Source of the DNA: Methylophilales bacterium BACL14 MAG-120910-bin43 | GTDB lineage: Bacteria; Pseudomonadota; Gammaproteobacteria; Burkholderiales; Methylophilaceae | Assembly: GCA_905181685.1 (NCBI GenBank) | Contig: CAJIYK010000006.1 | Location: forward strand, 17,968-81,967 | Direction: 5' to 3' | Length of the DNA: 64,000 bases | Part shown: positions 30,826 through 40,751 of the stretch, one piece after another | Numbering within the stretch: position 1 is the first letter of the stretch | Layout of the letters: every line of letters starts with the position of its first letter | Position numbers and translations under genes: made by a program | Notes under the pieces: model-generated | The model's database searches: none | What the model was told of the DNA's origin: nothing | Seen by the model: only the letters and a program-made list of their open reading frames with translations

Positions 30826-31182
30826 TTATTTCCTAATTGCCCTTATTGGGCCTTTTCTTGTTCTTGCATTATTCTTTGTATTTTGACCTCTTACTGGAAG
30901 ACCTCTTCTATGTCTTTGGCCTCTATAACAACCAAGGTCCATCAATCTTTTGATGTTCATGGTTACTTCTCTTCGAAGATCACCCTCGACTTCATAACCA
31001 CCAATATGGTCTCTTAATTTCTCAAGATCCGCATCTGATAAATCTTTTATTTTTGTTGTAGCTGTAATACCAGTAGCATCACAAATTTTCTTAGCTGTGA
31101 CTCTACCAATACCATATATAGCTGTTAAAGCTATTTCAGTATGTTTATTATCAGATACATTTACTCCAGCAATACGGGCCAT
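30826..31182 (-). CDS. rpsM: 30S ribosomal protein S13
   Basis: A head protein of the small subunit contacting tRNA and L5 of the large subunit. The 118-residue sequence begins [20 protein letters not shown] and has [12 protein letters not shown] and [17 protein letters not shown]. It is the first gene of the alpha operon, preceded by its own promoter. A hairpin lies in the leader and a TAGGAG Shine-Dalgarno sequence stands just before the ATG. Confidence 0.98.
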   Translation of the reverse strand: MARIAGVNVSDNKHTEIALTAIYGIGRVTAKKICDATGITATTKIKDLSDADLEKLRDHIGGYEVEGDLRREVTMNIKRLMDLGCYRGQRHRRGLPVRGQNTKNNARTRKGPIRAIRK

Positions 31183-31202
31183 ACAAAACTCCTAATATAT
31201 AA

Positions 31203-31225
31203 GGGCTAAAGATTTATCAAAGCCC
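31203..31225 (-). promoter_or_regulatory. Hairpin in the rpsM leader (possible S4 target)
   Basis: A GC-rich 5-bp stem (GGGCT with AGCCC in the RNA, 13-base loop) lies between the promoter and the rpsM ribosome-binding site. In E. coli, S4 represses the alpha operon at this place through a pseudoknot. That this stem does the same here is inference. Confidence 0.35.
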
Positions 31226-31228
31226 GAA

Positions 31229-31257
31229 ATTATAACTATTTTTTTGTTATTTAACAA
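31229..31257 (-). promoter_or_regulatory. Alpha operon promoter (upstream of rpsM)
   Basis: On the minus strand TTGTTA (31252-31257) and a perfect TATAAT (31229-31234) are 17 bases apart. The site between rpmJ and rpsM is where E. coli has its alpha operon promoter. Confidence 0.6.
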
Positions 31258-31265
31258 CGTAAAAA

Positions 31266-31382
31266 TTATCCTTGCCTTTGTTTATGGCGTTGATCTTTTT
31301 TACAAATTACCCTCACTACACCGTTTCGTCTTACAACTTTACAGTTAATACACATTGGCTTTACTGATGCTCTTACTTTCAT
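31266..31382 (-). CDS. rpmJ: 50S ribosomal protein L36 (zinc form)
   Basis: The smallest large-subunit protein. It is 38 residues: it begins [15 protein letters not shown] and ends [11 protein letters not shown]. The zinc ligands Cys-X2-Cys, Cys and His are all present, so this is the C+ type. It lies between infA and rpsM, as at the end of the spc operon in other proteobacteria. Confidence 0.95.
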   Translation of the reverse strand: MKVRASVKPMCINCKVVRRNGVVRVICKKDQRHKQRQG

Positions 31383-31408
31383 AATATATGCCCTCTCGAA
31401 AATCTAAT

Positions 31409-31627
31409 TTACTTTGCTCTAAATGTAATTCTGCCTTTACTTAAGTCATATGGGGATATCTCTACCGTTACAGTATCTCCCGGCAAAATTCTTATATAAT
31501 TCATTCTCATTTTTCCTGATATATAACCTAACACAACATGATCGTTCTCAAGCTTAACCTTGAATGTTGCATTTGGAAGGTTTTCTAAAACCTCTCCTTC
31601 CATTTCTATAATATCTTCTTTAGCCAT
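31409..31627 (-). CDS. infA: Translation initiation factor IF-1
   Basis: Binds the ribosomal A site during initiation. The 72-residue OB-fold protein begins [20 protein letters not shown] and has [18 protein letters not shown] and [16 protein letters not shown], all canonical. Its ATG overlaps the secY stop by one base. Placing infA between secY and rpmJ in this operon is common in betaproteobacteria, while E. coli keeps it elsewhere. Confidence 0.97.
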   Translation of the reverse strand: MAKEDIIEMEGEVLENLPNATFKVKLENDHVVLGYISGKMRMNYIRILPGDTVTVEISPYDLSKGRITFRAK

Positions 31628-32949
31628 TAAAGCCTTCCACCTGACCCACCTTTAAAGTTTGCTTTCTTAAGAAGCCCTTCATATTGGTAGGACATCATTT
31701 GTGACTGAACCTGAGTCATGAAATCCATAGTTACCACAACAATAATAAGGAGTGATGTTCCCCCAAAATAAAATGGTGTATTAAATTTCAAGATTAATAA
31801 TTCTGGAAGTAAACAAACTAAGGTTATGTAAATTGAACCTATAAGCGTTAAACGTCCCATAATTGTATCTATATATTTAGCTGTTTGTTCGCCAGGCCTT
31901 ATCCCAGGAACAAAAGCCCCACCTTTTTTTAAATTGTCTGCGGTCTCAGCAGGGTTAAAAGTAATGGCTGTATAAAAGTATGAGAAAAATATGATAGCTA
32001 CAGCAAACATAATAATATAAATTGGTTGCCCAGGTGAAATCGCTGCGCTAATGTCTTTCAGCCAATAAAGGCTCTCCCCGGATCCAAACCAACCTGCAAT
32101 GGTTGCAGGAAACAAGATTACGCTTGATGCAAAAATTGCTGGTATAACACCCGCTTGATTAATCTTAAGAGGTAAATGAGATGATTGCCCACCATACATT
32201 TTATTTCCAACTTGCCTTTTTGCATAATTAATCGTGATTCTTCTCTGCCCTCTTTCAACAAATACAACGACTGCAGTAACTAGAACAACAGCGACAAGCA
32301 AGAAGAAAACAAGTGGAATAGAAAAAGCACCTGTTCTTGTAAGTTCCAGTGTATTTCCTAATGCACTTGGAAGTCCAGCCACGATACCCGCAAAAATTAT
32401 CATTGATATACCATTACCAATGCCTCTTTCTGTAATTTGCTCTCCCAACCAAACTAAAAACATCGTTCCACTCACAAGAGTTATAACTGAGGTCAATCTG
32501 AAGGCTAAACCAGGATCAAGAACAAGACCCGGCTGTGCTTCTAGTGCAACAGTAATACCAAGCGCCTGAAAAGCAGCTAATACAACAGTTCCTTGACGAG
32601 TATATTGCGTTATTATTCTCTGTCCTGACTGTCCTTCTTTCTTTAACTCTTTCAATTTTTCTGACATGGATGTAAGAAGTGTCATTATGATTGAAGCTGA
32701 GATATAAGGCATAATACCTAGTGCAAAAACAGTAAATCTACTTAATGCTCCCCCAGAAAACATATTGAACATTCCAAGAATACCGCCACTTTGTGAATCA
32801 AATAATTTCTTTAACTCAAAAGGGTCTATGCCTGGTACAGGAATATGTGAACCTAACCGAAAAATAATTAAAGCACCAAGCAAAAATAGAAGGCGACTTT
32901 TTAGTTCGCCCATTTTGCTTAACTGCCCTAGTGTAGAGTTTTCAGCCAA
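31627..32949 (-). CDS. secY: Protein translocase subunit SecY
   Basis: The channel of the Sec translocon in the inner membrane. The 440-residue protein has about ten membrane segments. Family segments include [12 protein letters not shown] (residues about 33-44), [24 protein letters not shown] (plug and helix 2 region), [19 protein letters not shown], and a conserved cytosolic loop [20 protein letters not shown] near residue 345. It lies between rplO and infA. secE, its partner, is at the other end of the ribosomal block. Confidence 0.98.
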   Translation of the reverse strand: MAENSTLGQLSKMGELKSRLLFLLGALIIFRLGSHIPVPGIDPFELKKLFDSQSGGILGMFNMFSGGALSRFTVFALGIMPYISASIIMTLLTSMSEKLKELKKEGQSGQRIITQYTRQGTVVLAAFQALGITVALEAQPGLVLDPGLAFRLTSVITLVSGTMFLVWLGEQITERGIGNGISMIIFAGIVAGLPSALGNTLELTRTGAFSIPLVFFLLVAVVLVTAVVVFVERGQRRITINYAKRQVGNKMYGGQSSHLPLKINQAGVIPAIFASSVILFPATIAGWFGSGESLYWLKDISAAISPGQPIYIIMFAVAIIFFSYFYTAITFNPAETADNLKKGGAFVPGIRPGEQTAKYIDTIMGRLTLIGSIYITLVCLLPELLILKFNTPFYFGGTSLLIIVVVTMDFMTQVQSQMMSYQYEGLLKKANFKGGSGGRL

Positions 32950-32980
32950 AATTTACTTCGATTTTTTTGACTGTTTATCT

Positions 32981-33454
32981 TTAATAATCTTTCTTTTCTA
33001 CTTTAGGATTTGTGGTTGCAACTTCCTCAACCTTTCCACCCGCGTCTTTTACAGCTTTCAGAGCACCTTTTGTGATACCTATACCTTGTATTGTTAATTT
33101 TTTGGTAACTTCACCTGAAAGAAATATTTTGGCATTTAAAGATATATTAGGTATTAAGTTTGCTGCCTTTAAAGAAAGTAGATCAACAACACCATTATCA
33201 AGTTTATTTAATTCACTTGTTCTTACTTTTGCATTGTAAGGTTTAGACATAGATCTAAAGCCTCTTTTTGGTAGTCTTCTTTGAATAGGCATTTGCCCAC
33301 CTTCAAAGCCTACCTTATGAAAGCCACCTGCTCTTGATTTTTGGCCTTTATGGCCTCGCCCTGCAGTTTTTCCAAACCCTGAACCAATTCCTCGACCAAC
33401 TCGCCTTACTTCTTTTTTTGAGCCATCTGAAGGCTTAATAGTATTTAATCTCAT
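32981..33454 (-). CDS. rplO: 50S ribosomal protein L15
   Basis: A late-assembly large-subunit protein. The N-terminus is glycine/lysine-rich ([37 protein letters not shown]), then [19 protein letters not shown]. The usual length is about 144 residues; this has 157, with a charged C-terminal extension ([14 protein letters not shown]). The start overlaps the rpmD stop by four bases (ATGA), so the two are coupled. Confidence 0.97.
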   Translation of the reverse strand: MRLNTIKPSDGSKKEVRRVGRGIGSGFGKTAGRGHKGQKSRAGGFHKVGFEGGQMPIQRRLPKRGFRSMSKPYNAKVRTSELNKLDNGVVDLLSLKAANLIPNISLNAKIFLSGEVTKKLTIQGIGITKGALKAVKDAGGKVEEVATTNPKVEKKDY

Positions 33455-33645
33455 GCTGAAACCTCTTCTACCTTAAGTAAGTAATTTACTGCATTTATCA
33501 TCCCTCTTATTGCAGGGGTATCTTCTAACTCAACACTATGACGCATTCTTCTTAATCCAAGACCTTTTACTGTAGCTTTATGTGCTACAGACTTATGGAT
33601 AGGACTTTTAATAAGGGTCACTTTAATTTTTTTTCCTTTAGCCAT
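33451..33645 (-). CDS. rpmD: 50S ribosomal protein L30
   Basis: A 64-residue large-subunit protein. It has the family core [22 protein letters not shown], then [20 protein letters not shown]. It lies two bases after rpsE and overlaps rplO, in the canonical spc order. Confidence 0.96.
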   Translation of the reverse strand: MAKGKKIKVTLIKSPIHKSVAHKATVKGLGLRRMRHSVELEDTPAIRGMINAVNYLLKVEEVSA

Positions 33646-33647
33646 AA

Positions 33648-34175
33648 CTAACCTCTAATCTCTTCTATTGTTTTACCTCTTTTCGCTGCAATGTCTGCTG
33701 GCGTATTCATAGATGACAATCCGTTCAATGTTGCTCTAACTACGTTATAGGGGTTTGCTGATCCTATACATTTCGCTAAAATATCTGTTATTCCCATAAC
33801 TTCAAATATTGCTCTCATTGCGCCACCAGCAATAATTCCTGTTCCTTGGGATGCGGGAAGAATCGTCACTTTTGCAGCTCCATGCCTTCCGGTTACTGAG
33901 TGATATAAAGTACCGTTGTTAAGTTTTACTTTGATCATACCTCTCTTTGCTTCATCCATCGCTTTTTGAACGGCAAGTGGGACCTCTCTCGCTTTACCTT
34001 TACCCATGCCAACGGCACCATCACCATCTCCGACAACGCTTAATGCAGCAAAACTCATGATACGACCGCCCTTAACAACCTTGGTCACACGATTTACATT
34101 TATCATCTTTTCTCTTAGGCCATCAGTTTGTCCTTTGTCTTGATTACCCGTATTGTTATTTTTATTTTGTGCCAT
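33648..34175 (-). CDS. rpsE: 30S ribosomal protein S5
   Basis: A small-subunit protein needed for translational fidelity. The 175-residue sequence has a hydrophilic Asn-rich N-terminus, then [30 protein letters not shown] and [21 protein letters not shown]. The second domain has [19 protein letters not shown] and [16 protein letters not shown]. The spectinomycin-contact loop (VVKGGR) looks wild type. It lies between rplR and rpmD. Confidence 0.98.
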   Translation of the reverse strand: MAQNKNNNTGNQDKGQTDGLREKMINVNRVTKVVKGGRIMSFAALSVVGDGDGAVGMGKGKAREVPLAVQKAMDEAKRGMIKVKLNNGTLYHSVTGRHGAAKVTILPASQGTGIIAGGAMRAIFEVMGITDILAKCIGSANPYNVVRATLNGLSSMNTPADIAAKRGKTIEEIRG

Positions 34176-34196
34176 TTTTTGTACCGTTCCTAAGTT

Positions 34197-34553
34197 TTAG
34201 AATGTTAACCCGTTTTCTCTTGCAGAGTCCGCCAAAGCCTTAACTCGACCATGATACCTATAACCTGATCTATCAAAAGCAACAACCTTAACACCCGCCT
34301 TTATTGCCTTATCAGCTATTCTTTTTCCTATTTCTGTTGCAGCATTTGTATCACTTGTATTCTTTAGTTTTTTCTTCACATCAGCCTCTACCGTTGATGC
34401 TGAAGCAATAATTTTATTTGTTTTACCATCGATAACTTGTGCATAAATATTTGCGTTTGACCTATGTATTGATAACCTAGTTTTACCTAAATAAGCCATG
34501 TTCGCTCTAGATTTTGTTGCCCTTCTAATTCTTGCATTATTTTTTGTCATCAT
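34197..34553 (-). CDS. rplR: 50S ribosomal protein L18
   Basis: Binds 5S rRNA. The 118-residue sequence has [27 protein letters not shown] early, and [25 protein letters not shown] at the end, as in all L18 proteins. Two ATG codons are adjacent at the start (34553 and 34550); the second fits L18 alignments equally well. It lies between rplF and rpsE. Confidence 0.97.
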   Translation of the reverse strand: MMTKNNARIRRATKSRANMAYLGKTRLSIHRSNANIYAQVIDGKTNKIIASASTVEADVKKKLKNTSDTNAATEIGKRIADKAIKAGVKVVAFDRSGYRYHGRVKALADSARENGLTF

Positions 34554-34560
34554 CTATCCC

Positions 34561-35094
34561 TTATGCTTTTTTAGCTTCTTTCATTACAACATGCTCATCC
34601 ACGTAACGAACACCCTTCCCTTTATAAGGCTCTGGTGGTCTATAAGCTCTAATTTCTGCAGCTACTTGACCCACCACTTGCTTGTCTGAGCTTTTTAAAA
34701 TAATTTCAGTTTGTGAGGGTGTTTGCGCAGTCACACCATCTGGGAGTGCGTGACTTATTGAATGTGAAAAACCAAGCTCAAGGTTTATTTTATTTCCTTG
34801 TGCCTGAGCCTTGTAACCAACCCCTATTAGTTGGAGTTTTTTTTCAAAACCTACCGAAACGCCTAACACCATATTGTTGACTAACGCTCGAATCGTACCT
34901 GACATCGCTATAGAATGTTTTGTTGATTCTTTCGCTGAGAACAATAAACTATTTTCTTCTTTCTTAATCTCTACTTGACCTTTTAGCTCCTGTCTCATTT
35001 CACCTAAAGGACCTTTAATTAATACATTATCATCCGATATCGTAACTTCTACTTTTTCGGGAACAACTACTGGGTTATTTGCAACTCTAGACAT
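34561..35094 (-). CDS. rplF: 50S ribosomal protein L6
   Basis: A 177-residue large-subunit protein near the factor-binding site. It starts [17 protein letters not shown] and has [35 protein letters not shown], and the C-terminal signature [16 protein letters not shown]. It lies between rpsH and rplR. Confidence 0.98.
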   Translation of the reverse strand: MSRVANNPVVVPEKVEVTISDDNVLIKGPLGEMRQELKGQVEIKKEENSLLFSAKESTKHSIAMSGTIRALVNNMVLGVSVGFEKKLQLIGVGYKAQAQGNKINLELGFSHSISHALPDGVTAQTPSQTEIILKSSDKQVVGQVAAEIRAYRPPEPYKGKGVRYVDEHVVMKEAKKA

Positions 35095-35103
35095 GTTTTC
35101 TCC

Positions 35104-35501
35104 TTATTCAACGTAGCAAAGAACTTCACCACCTACGCCCTCAGCCCTTGCTTTAATATCTGTCATTACACCCTTGGAAGGTTGTTACAATTGCTACTCC
35201 AAGCCCATTCATTACTTTAGGTAAATCATTACTTGATTTATATAGCCTCAAGCTTGGTTTACTCGCTCGCTGTATGTTTTCAATCACAGGCTCACCTGCG
35301 TAATACTTTAATTCAATATTCAATAGCGGCTTGCCATTGTTTTCATCAATACTAAAACCTTCAATATAACCCTCATCTTTGAGAACGTTTGCAATAGCTT
35401 TTTTTACCTTTGAGGCAGGCAAAGTAAACATTAACCTTACTTCTCATTTGGCCATTTCTTATGCGGGTTAACATATCTGATATCGGATCTTGCATGCTCA
35501 T
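35104..35501 (-). CDS. rpsH: 30S ribosomal protein S8 (two frameshifts)
   Basis: Binds the central domain of 16S rRNA; in E. coli it also represses the spc operon. The start reads [19 protein letters not shown], then [20 protein letters not shown]. The C-terminus in another frame reads [22 protein letters not shown], the expected S8 end. Two extra T residues (in the RNA sense), near 35430 and 35180, break the gene. Corrected length is 131 residues. The gene is essential, so I read the breaks as sequence errors. Confidence 0.95.
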
Positions 35502-35514
35502 ATTTTTTCCCCTT

Positions 35515-35820
35515 TTACCAACTTGCCTTAACGACACCTGGAACTTCACCAGCCATCATAAGATCTCTAAGTTTGCCTCGTGCGAGACCAAACTTTTTAT
35601 AAACACCTCTCGGGCGACCCGTTAAAGCACATCTTGTTCTTAATCGAACTGGACTAGAATTTCTTGGAAGAGCTTGAAGTTTTTGCCTTGCTTCAATTTT
35701 TTGTTCTCTTGAAGCAGAAGCATCATTTATAACTTCATTTAAGGCTAAACGTTTTGCTTTAAATTTTTCAACCATCTTTAAACGTTTAGTTTCTCTTTGA
35801 GTCATGCATAATTTAGCCAT
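35515..35820 (-). CDS. rpsN: 30S ribosomal protein S14 (zinc-free, long form)
   Basis: A small-subunit head protein. The 101-residue sequence is the long C- type: it has LNEVINDASASREQKIEARQKLQALPRNS in the middle (an insertion missing from short zinc-binding S14) and ends RPRGVYKKFGLARGKLRDLM then VPGVVKASW. The paired zinc CXXC motifs of the short form are absent. It lies between rplE and rpsH. Confidence 0.97.
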   Translation of the reverse strand: MAKLCMTQRETKRLKMVEKFKAKRLALNEVINDASASREQKIEARQKLQALPRNSSPVRLRTRCALTGRPRGVYKKFGLARGKLRDLMMAGEVPGVVKASW

Positions 35821-35828
35821 AATTTACC

Positions 35829-36368
35829 TTAACTCCTAAATGGAAAGCTAAAAGCAGACAATAGAGCTTTAGCTTCTTCGTCTGTTTTTGCTGTTGTTGT
35901 AATTGTGATATTCATCCCTCTGAGAGAATCAATTTTGTCATACTGAATTTCGGGAAAAATTATTTGTTCTTTTATACCCATATTATAATTGCCTCTGCCA
36001 TCAAATGATTTTGGAGATAGGCCTCTAAAGTCACGTTCTCTTGGAATAGCGATCGAAATTAAGCGATCTAGAAACGTATACATATTAGATTTTCTTAAAG
36101 TTACCTTACATCCAACAGGATAATTATCTCTGATCTTAAAACCAGCGATTGATTTCTTTGAAAGGGTAACTATTGGCTTTTGACCTGCAATTTTTTCCAT
36201 ATCACCAACTGCATTTTCCATAACTTTTTTATCGGCAACTGCTTCACCAACACCCATATTTAATGTTATTTTATCAATCCTAGGTACTTCCATAATAGAT
36301 TTGTACTTGAATTGATCTGTTAATTCCTTAACAACAGTCTCAACATAAAATTCTTTTAATCTAGCCAT
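35829..36368 (-). CDS. rplE: 50S ribosomal protein L5
   Basis: Binds 5S rRNA and contacts S13 across the subunit bridge. The 179-residue protein has [21 protein letters not shown], the family signature region [40 protein letters not shown], and ends [12 protein letters not shown]. It lies between rplX and rpsN in the spc order. Confidence 0.98.
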   Translation of the reverse strand: MARLKEFYVETVVKELTDQFKYKSIMEVPRIDKITLNMGVGEAVADKKVMENAVGDMEKIAGQKPIVTLSKKSIAGFKIRDNYPVGCKVTLRKSNMYTFLDRLISIAIPRERDFRGLSPKSFDGRGNYNMGIKEQIIFPEIQYDKIDSLRGMNITITTTAKTDEEAKALLSAFSFPFRS

Positions 36369-36377
36369 ATTTTTTTC

Positions 36378-36695
36378 CTAAACGTCTATTGCTTCTTGTG
36401 TAGATTTATAGATGCGAATTTTTTTCCCATCTTTTAATTCTTTAAAATTTACTTTATCTGTCTTATTCGACTTCGTATTAAAAATAGCAATGTTCGATAT
36501 ATTGATTGGCATCTCTTTACTTACCAAACCACCTTGATCTCCCTTAGCAGGATTTGGTTTTGTATGTTTTTTTACCATATTTAAACCTTCAACAACCACA
36601 CGGTTATTTTTCAAGATATTGAGAACAATTCCCTGCTTTCCTTTATCTTTTCCTGTATTTAGTATTACCTTGTCACCTTTACGTATTTTATTCAC
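36378..36695 (-). CDS. rplX: 50S ribosomal protein L24
   Basis: An assembly initiator of the large subunit. The 105-residue protein starts MNKIRKGDKVILNTGKDKGK and carries the KOW motif within KGDKVILNTGKDKGKQG, then VEGLNMVKKHTKPNP and GGLVSKEMPINISN. It lies between rplN and rplE. Confidence 0.97.
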   Translation of the reverse strand: MNKIRKGDKVILNTGKDKGKQGIVLNILKNNRVVVEGLNMVKKHTKPNPAKGDQGGLVSKEMPINISNIAIFNTKSNKTDKVNFKELKDGKKIRIYKSTQEAIDV

Positions 36696-36706
36696 TTTAT
36701 AAACTC

Positions 36707-37075
36707 CTAAATAACTTCTGGGGCTAAAGACACAATTTTCATAAACTTTTCTGTTCTAAGTTCACGTGTAACTGGGCCAAAAATACGAGTCCCGATTGGC
36801 TCTAGTTTCGCATTTAACAATACAGCGGCATTACCATCAAATTTAATTAACGAACCATCTGTTCTTCTTACCCCGCTAGCTGTTCTTACGACAACAGCTG
36901 AATAAACTTCGCCCTTCTTTACACGGCCTCTAGGTGCAGCATCTTTAATGGCCACTTTAATAATATCTCCTATACCGGCATATCTTCTTTTTGAGCCACC
37001 TAATACCTTAATGCACATTACTGAGCGTGCACCTGTATTATCGGCGACATCTAATCTAGATTGTGTTTGTATCAT
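36707..37075 (-). CDS. rplN: 50S ribosomal protein L14
   Basis: A central large-subunit protein at the intersubunit face. The 122-residue sequence starts [20 protein letters not shown] and has [34 protein letters not shown] and ends [10 protein letters not shown]. It is the first gene of the spc unit and is preceded by a 167-base spacer with a strong promoter, much longer than its neighbours' spacers. Confidence 0.98.
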   Translation of the reverse strand: MIQTQSRLDVADNTGARSVMCIKVLGGSKRRYAGIGDIIKVAIKDAAPRGRVKKGEVYSAVVVRTASGVRRTDGSLIKFDGNAAVLLNAKLEPIGTRIFGPVTRELRTEKFMKIVSLAPEVI

Positions 37076-37153
37076 TTATATTCTCCAACTTAATCCGTTT
37101 AACCAATCCAGCCTTATAAAACTTTATTAGGCCAAAGCCACGGTCAGTATTGG

Positions 37154-37184
37154 GGCGTTAGCTTGTAATATTTATCTGAACGCC
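37154..37184 (-). promoter_or_regulatory. Inverted repeat in the rplN leader
   Basis: Just downstream of the spc promoter the RNA can pair GGCGTT (37179-37184) with AACGCC (37154-37159) around a 19-base loop. It lies about 80 bases before rplN. It could be a protein-binding leader element; this is inference. Confidence 0.35.
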
Positions 37185-37196
37185 AAAAAGAGCAAA

Positions 37197-37225
37197 ATTA
37201 TAAGTTATTGCTACTATTTTCTCAA
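37197..37225 (-). promoter_or_regulatory. spc operon promoter (upstream of rplN)
   Basis: On the minus strand TTGAGA (37220-37225) and a perfect TATAAT (37197-37202) are exactly 17 bases apart. The position between rpsQ and rplN is that of the E. coli spc promoter. Confidence 0.8.
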
Positions 37226-37242
37226 GTAAAACATTAATTTAC

Positions 37243-37512
37243 TTAATTCTCTTGAACTGCTTTTGAAACTACTTTTGTAACAACCCAAGATTTATTTTTT
37301 GAGACGGGCTTTCCTTCTGTAATCTCAACAAGATCACCCTCATTAATTTCATTTTTTTCATCATGCGCATGTACCTTTGTTGATAACTTGATAATCTTAC
37401 CAACAACAGGGTGTTTAACTAGCCTTGGGACTCTTACAGTAACGGTTTTATCCATTTTGTTACTCTCAACTTTACCCACTAGCGTCCTTATTATTTTTTT
37501 TGTCTCAGCCAT
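37243..37512 (-). CDS. rpsQ: 30S ribosomal protein S17
   Basis: An OB-fold small-subunit protein. The 89-residue sequence has [20 protein letters not shown], then [19 protein letters not shown] and [20 protein letters not shown]. It is the last gene of the S10 unit before the spc promoter. Confidence 0.97.
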   Translation of the reverse strand: MAETKKIIRTLVGKVESNKMDKTVTVRVPRLVKHPVVGKIIKLSTKVHAHDEKNEINEGDLVEITEGKPVSKNKSWVVTKVVSKAVQEN

Positions 37513-37517
37513 GATGA

Positions 37518-37709
37518 TTAACTATCCCCTTTTTCTGCAAGAACTGTCATTACTCTTGCAATATCTTTTCTTATTTTTCCTAATTGATCATTCTTGTTCG
37601 ATTGTTGAGTTGATATTTGCATTCTAGTAGAGAACTGAGCTTTCCTAAGCTCAATCAATTCCTTATCAAGGTCCTCTTTCTTTTTCTTTCTCAAATCTAA
37701 AGCTTTCAT
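37518..37709 (-). CDS. rpmC: 50S ribosomal protein L29
   Basis: A 63-residue protein at the peptide exit tunnel that helps bind trigger factor and SRP. The sequence starts [20 protein letters not shown] and has the coiled-coil [11 protein letters not shown] region. An in-frame ATG 18 bases upstream exists, but the Shine-Dalgarno sequence AAGGAG lies between it and the ATG at 37709, so the latter is the real start. It lies between rplP and rpsQ. Confidence 0.95.
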   Translation of the reverse strand: MKALDLRKKKKEDLDKELIELRKAQFSTRMQISTQQSNKNDQLGKIRKDIARVMTVLAEKGDS

Positions 37710-37719
37710 AATTATCTCC

Positions 37720-38136
37720 TTAACCACCGATGTGTCTAGATGCGAACGTTGTTAACAACGGAAGTTTCGCTGCGGCCAGTCTAAATGCTTCTTTGGCTGT
37801 TGCTTCATCAACACCATCCATTTCATATAACATTTTTCCAGGCTGTATTTCAGCTACAAAGTACTCAACACTTCCTTTACCCTTACCCATCCTTACCTCT
37901 GCTGGTTTTTTGGTAATAGGCTTATCAGGAAAAATTCTAATCCAGATTCGACCGCCCCTCTTAATGTGTCTTGTCATTACCCTTCTTGCAGCTTCAATTT
38001 GTCTGGCAGTAATTCTACCGCGACCAGTAGCTTTGAGTCCAAAGTCACCAAAACTCACCTTATTTCCTGTTAAAGCAAGACCTCGATTTCTTCCTTTATG
38101 CTGCTTTCTATATTTTTGTCTAGTAGGCTGTAACAT
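37720..38136 (-). CDS. rplP: 50S ribosomal protein L16
   Basis: Helps place tRNAs at the A site and peptidyl-transferase centre. The 138-residue sequence starts [19 protein letters not shown] and has [36 protein letters not shown] and the [19 protein letters not shown] signature. It lies two bases after rpsC. Confidence 0.98.
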   Translation of the reverse strand: MLQPTRQKYRKQHKGRNRGLALTGNKVSFGDFGLKATGRGRITARQIEAARRVMTRHIKRGGRIWIRIFPDKPITKKPAEVRMGKGKGSVEYFVAEIQPGKMLYEMDGVDEATAKEAFRLAAAKLPLLTTFASRHIGG

Positions 38137-38138
38137 TT

Positions 38139-38966
38139 TTATTTCTCATCTTTTTTTGTTTTTGTGGAATCTACTTCTGCTTCATCTTTTTTCTTTACTG
38201 AAACTTTAGGTTTTTTAATCTCTTCTGCAGGCTTTGTTTTTTTCACTGCAGCCTTAATTGTTTTTTTAGGTTTTGGTTTTTCAATTGTTTCTACTTTTTC
38301 AACTTGAGATTCTGTAGCAGTTTTCGGTAGTGTTGGGTCCTCAAAAATCTCACCCTTAAATATCCAAACCTTAACACCAATAATTCCATATTGTGTTTGT
38401 GCTCTAGCTGTACCGTAATCTACATCGGCCCTTAGAGTATGAAGTGGGACTCTTCCCTCCCGATACCACTCAGACCTAGCAATTTCAATTCCGTTAAGTC
38501 TGCCAGAACTCATTATTTTTATTCCTTGGGCACCCAATCGCATCGCATTTTGCATCGCTCTTTTCATTGCACGCCTAAACATCACTCTTTTTTCTAGTTG
38601 TTGGGCAATGCTTTGGGCAACTAACGTTGCATCAATCTCTGGTTTTCTGACTTCTTCAATATTCAATTGAACAGGAATACCCATTAAGTCTTGTATGCTC
38701 GATCTTAGAGATTCAATATCCTCACCCTTTTTACCAATAACAATACCTGGCCTCGCTGAAAAAATAGTAATTTTGGCATTCTTAGCAGGTCTTTCAATTA
38801 AAATTCTGCTCACCGCAGCATTCACCAGTTTCTTATTAAGAAACTCTCTCACTTTTATGTCATTGTTTAAAAGAACGGCAAAGTTTTTACTATTTGAATA
38901 CCATCGCGAAGACCAATTTTTATTAGTAGCTAAACGAAAACCAGTTGGATTTATTTTTTGTCCCAT
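38139..38966 (-). CDS. rpsC: 30S ribosomal protein S3 with charged C-terminal extension
   Basis: Lines the mRNA entry tunnel. Residues 1-210 are standard S3: [18 protein letters not shown], the KH-domain segment [18 protein letters not shown], and the C-terminal domain [21 protein letters not shown]. coli S3 has 233 residues; this has 275. The extra tail is dominated by Lys, Glu and Pro ([12 protein letters not shown] and similar) and is probably disordered. It lies between rplV and rplP. Confidence 0.97.
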   Translation of the reverse strand: MGQKINPTGFRLATNKNWSSRWYSNSKNFAVLLNNDIKVREFLNKKLVNAAVSRILIERPAKNAKITIFSARPGIVIGKKGEDIESLRSSIQDLMGIPVQLNIEEVRKPEIDATLVAQSIAQQLEKRVMFRRAMKRAMQNAMRLGAQGIKIMSSGRLNGIEIARSEWYREGRVPLHTLRADVDYGTARAQTQYGIIGVKVWIFKGEIFEDPTLPKTATESQVEKVETIEKPKPKKTIKAAVKKTKPAEEIKKPKVSVKKKDEAEVDSTKTKKDEK

Positions 38967-38977
38967 AATTCTCTCTT

Positions 38978-39313
38978 TTAATTGCCCACAGTCACTGTAA
39001 TGTGACTGGTCGGTTTAATAATTCTTTTACCGCGCCCCTTAGCTCCAGCACGCTGTCTTTTTAAAACTGTTCCCTTATCCACATAAATGGTTTTAATTGC
39101 TAACTCATCAATATCAGCACCATTATTATTTTCTGCATTCGCTATAGCAGATTCGACAACCTTTTTAACAATTTCAGCCCCTTTCTTTGGACTGAAGGTT
39201 AATATATCAAGTGCCTTATCTACTTTTTTCCCTCTAATAGAGTCAACAACCAACCTCGCTTTTTGAGGAGATATCCTTACACCTTTAAGTACTGCAGAAA
39301 CTTCAATAGCCAT
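38978..39313 (-). CDS. rplV: 50S ribosomal protein L22
   Basis: Extends into the exit tunnel. The 111-residue protein has [23 protein letters not shown], then [19 protein letters not shown] and the tunnel-loop region [19 protein letters not shown]. No duplication of the macrolide-resistance loop is seen. It lies between rpsS and rpsC. Confidence 0.98.
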   Translation of the reverse strand: MAIEVSAVLKGVRISPQKARLVVDSIRGKKVDKALDILTFSPKKGAEIVKKVVESAIANAENNNGADIDELAIKTIYVDKGTVLKRQRAGAKGRGKRIIKPTSHITVTVGN

Positions 39314-39319
39314 AATTTA

Positions 39320-39595
39320 TTATTCCTTCGTTTTTTTATCGCCAGTATGGCCTTTAAACGTTCTTGTTCCAGCAAACTCTCCAAGTTTATGCCCAATCAT
39401 ATTTTCAACAATTAGGACTGGTGTATGTTGCCTGCCGTTATGAATTGCTATGGTTAAGCCAATAAAGTTAGGAAGTATAGTAGATCTCCTTGACCAAGTT
39501 TTAATTGGCTTTCGATCTCTAGTTTCAGATGCAACCTCAACTTTTTTTGCTAAATGAGCATCTACAAATGGTCCTTTTTTTATTGATCTAGACAT
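39320..39595 (-). CDS. rpsS: 30S ribosomal protein S19
   Basis: A head protein that pairs with S13. The 91-residue sequence starts [19 protein letters not shown] and has [23 protein letters not shown] and the S19 signature [16 protein letters not shown]. It lies between rplB and rplV. Confidence 0.98.
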   Translation of the reverse strand: MSRSIKKGPFVDAHLAKKVEVASETRDRKPIKTWSRRSTILPNFIGLTIAIHNGRQHTPVLIVENMIGHKLGEFAGTRTFKGHTGDKKTKE

Positions 39596-39603
39596 ATTCT
39601 TAT

Positions 39604-40438
39604 TTACCTTTTATTTGACGGTCTACGACTTATTCTCATATTATCCGTACGTTTATTGTTACGTGTTCGAAAGCCTTTTGCAGGAGTTCCCCATGGACTA
39701 ACAGGATGTCGGCCACCAGATGTTCTTCCTTCACCACCACCATGTGGATGATCTACTGGGTTCATCACAACACCCCTAACCGTAGGACGTATTCCTCTCC
39801 ATCTGTTTGCACCCGCTTTACCAATTGATCTTAGTGAATGTTCTTCATTGCCGACCGACCCTATTGTTGCTCTGCAATCAACGTGCACCTTTTCTAACTT
39901 CCCCTGACCTTAGTCTGAGCTGTGCATAAATACCTTCCCTAGCAAGAAGTTGAATTGATGTGCCCGCGGATCTTGCAATTTGTGCTCCTTTCCCAGGTTT
40001 TAATTCAATACAATGCACAGTACTTCCAACAGGAATATTTTTTAACGGTAATGAATTTCCTATCTTAAATGGAGCTTCATTTCCACTTAACAGTTCCTCA
40101 CCAACAGAGATTCCCTTTGGCGCAATAATATATTTTCTTTCACCATCTGCATAACATAGAAGCGCAATATGTGATGATCTGTTCGGATCATATTCAATTG
40201 TTTCTACCTTAGCAGGAATACCATCTTTGTTTCTCTTAAAATCAATCAGTCGAATGAACTGTTTGTGACCACCGCCTTGATGTCTTACTGTAATTCTTCC
40301 AGAGCTATTTCTTCCAGATCCTCTTATCTTTTTTTGTAATAATGGACTAAATGGTTTGCCCTTATGAAGACCAGGTGTTACCACTTTCTCTAAGCCTCTT
40401 CTGCCTGGTGACGTTGCTTTTACTTTAATTATAGCCAT
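39604..40438 (-). CDS. rplB: 50S ribosomal protein L2 (one frameshift)
   Basis: Needed for subunit joining and peptidyl-transferase function. The N-terminal part has [41 protein letters not shown] and [18 protein letters not shown]. The C-terminal part has the signature [15 protein letters not shown] with the conserved His, then [12 protein letters not shown]. One extra base near 39887 splits the gene at [11 protein letters not shown]. Corrected length is 277 residues. The gene is essential and lies in its usual place between rplW and rpsS. Confidence 0.97.
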
Positions 40439-40457
40439 TTATTTATTCCCTATACCT

Positions 40458-40751
40458 TTATTCGCCGGTGAAATTAATTTCTTGTCCAGCTTTTAGACTT
40501 ATGTAGGCTTTTTTCCAATCATTTCTTTTACCCATCAATCTTCCAGCCCTTTTGGTCTTGCCATTCATATTTAAAATATTGACAGCCGTGACTTCAACTT
40601 TAAACATTAATTCTATAGCTTCTTTAACTTCTTTTTTTGTTGCATCTTTTTTTACTTTAAATGCAATTTGGTTATATTTATCAGCAACCATAGTTGCCTT
40701 TTCAGTAACCTGGGGAGCTAAAACAGCTTGTAATGATTTATTCACGCTCAT
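40458..40751 (-). CDS. rplW: 50S ribosomal protein L23
   Basis: The main docking site for trigger factor and SRP at the tunnel exit. The 97-residue protein has [23 protein letters not shown], then [24 protein letters not shown] and [14 protein letters not shown]. It overlaps the end of rplD by four bases. Confidence 0.97.
   Translation of the reverse strand: MSVNKSLQAVLAPQVTEKATMVADKYNQIAFKVKKDATKKEVKEAIELMFKVEVTAVNILNMNGKTKRAGRLMGKRNDWKKAYISLKAGQEINFTGE

Noticed and set aside
37510..37727. Longer L29 beginning at 37727
   Set aside because: The Shine-Dalgarno sequence AAGGAG lies inside this extension and is well placed for the ATG at 37709, where homology to L29 begins.
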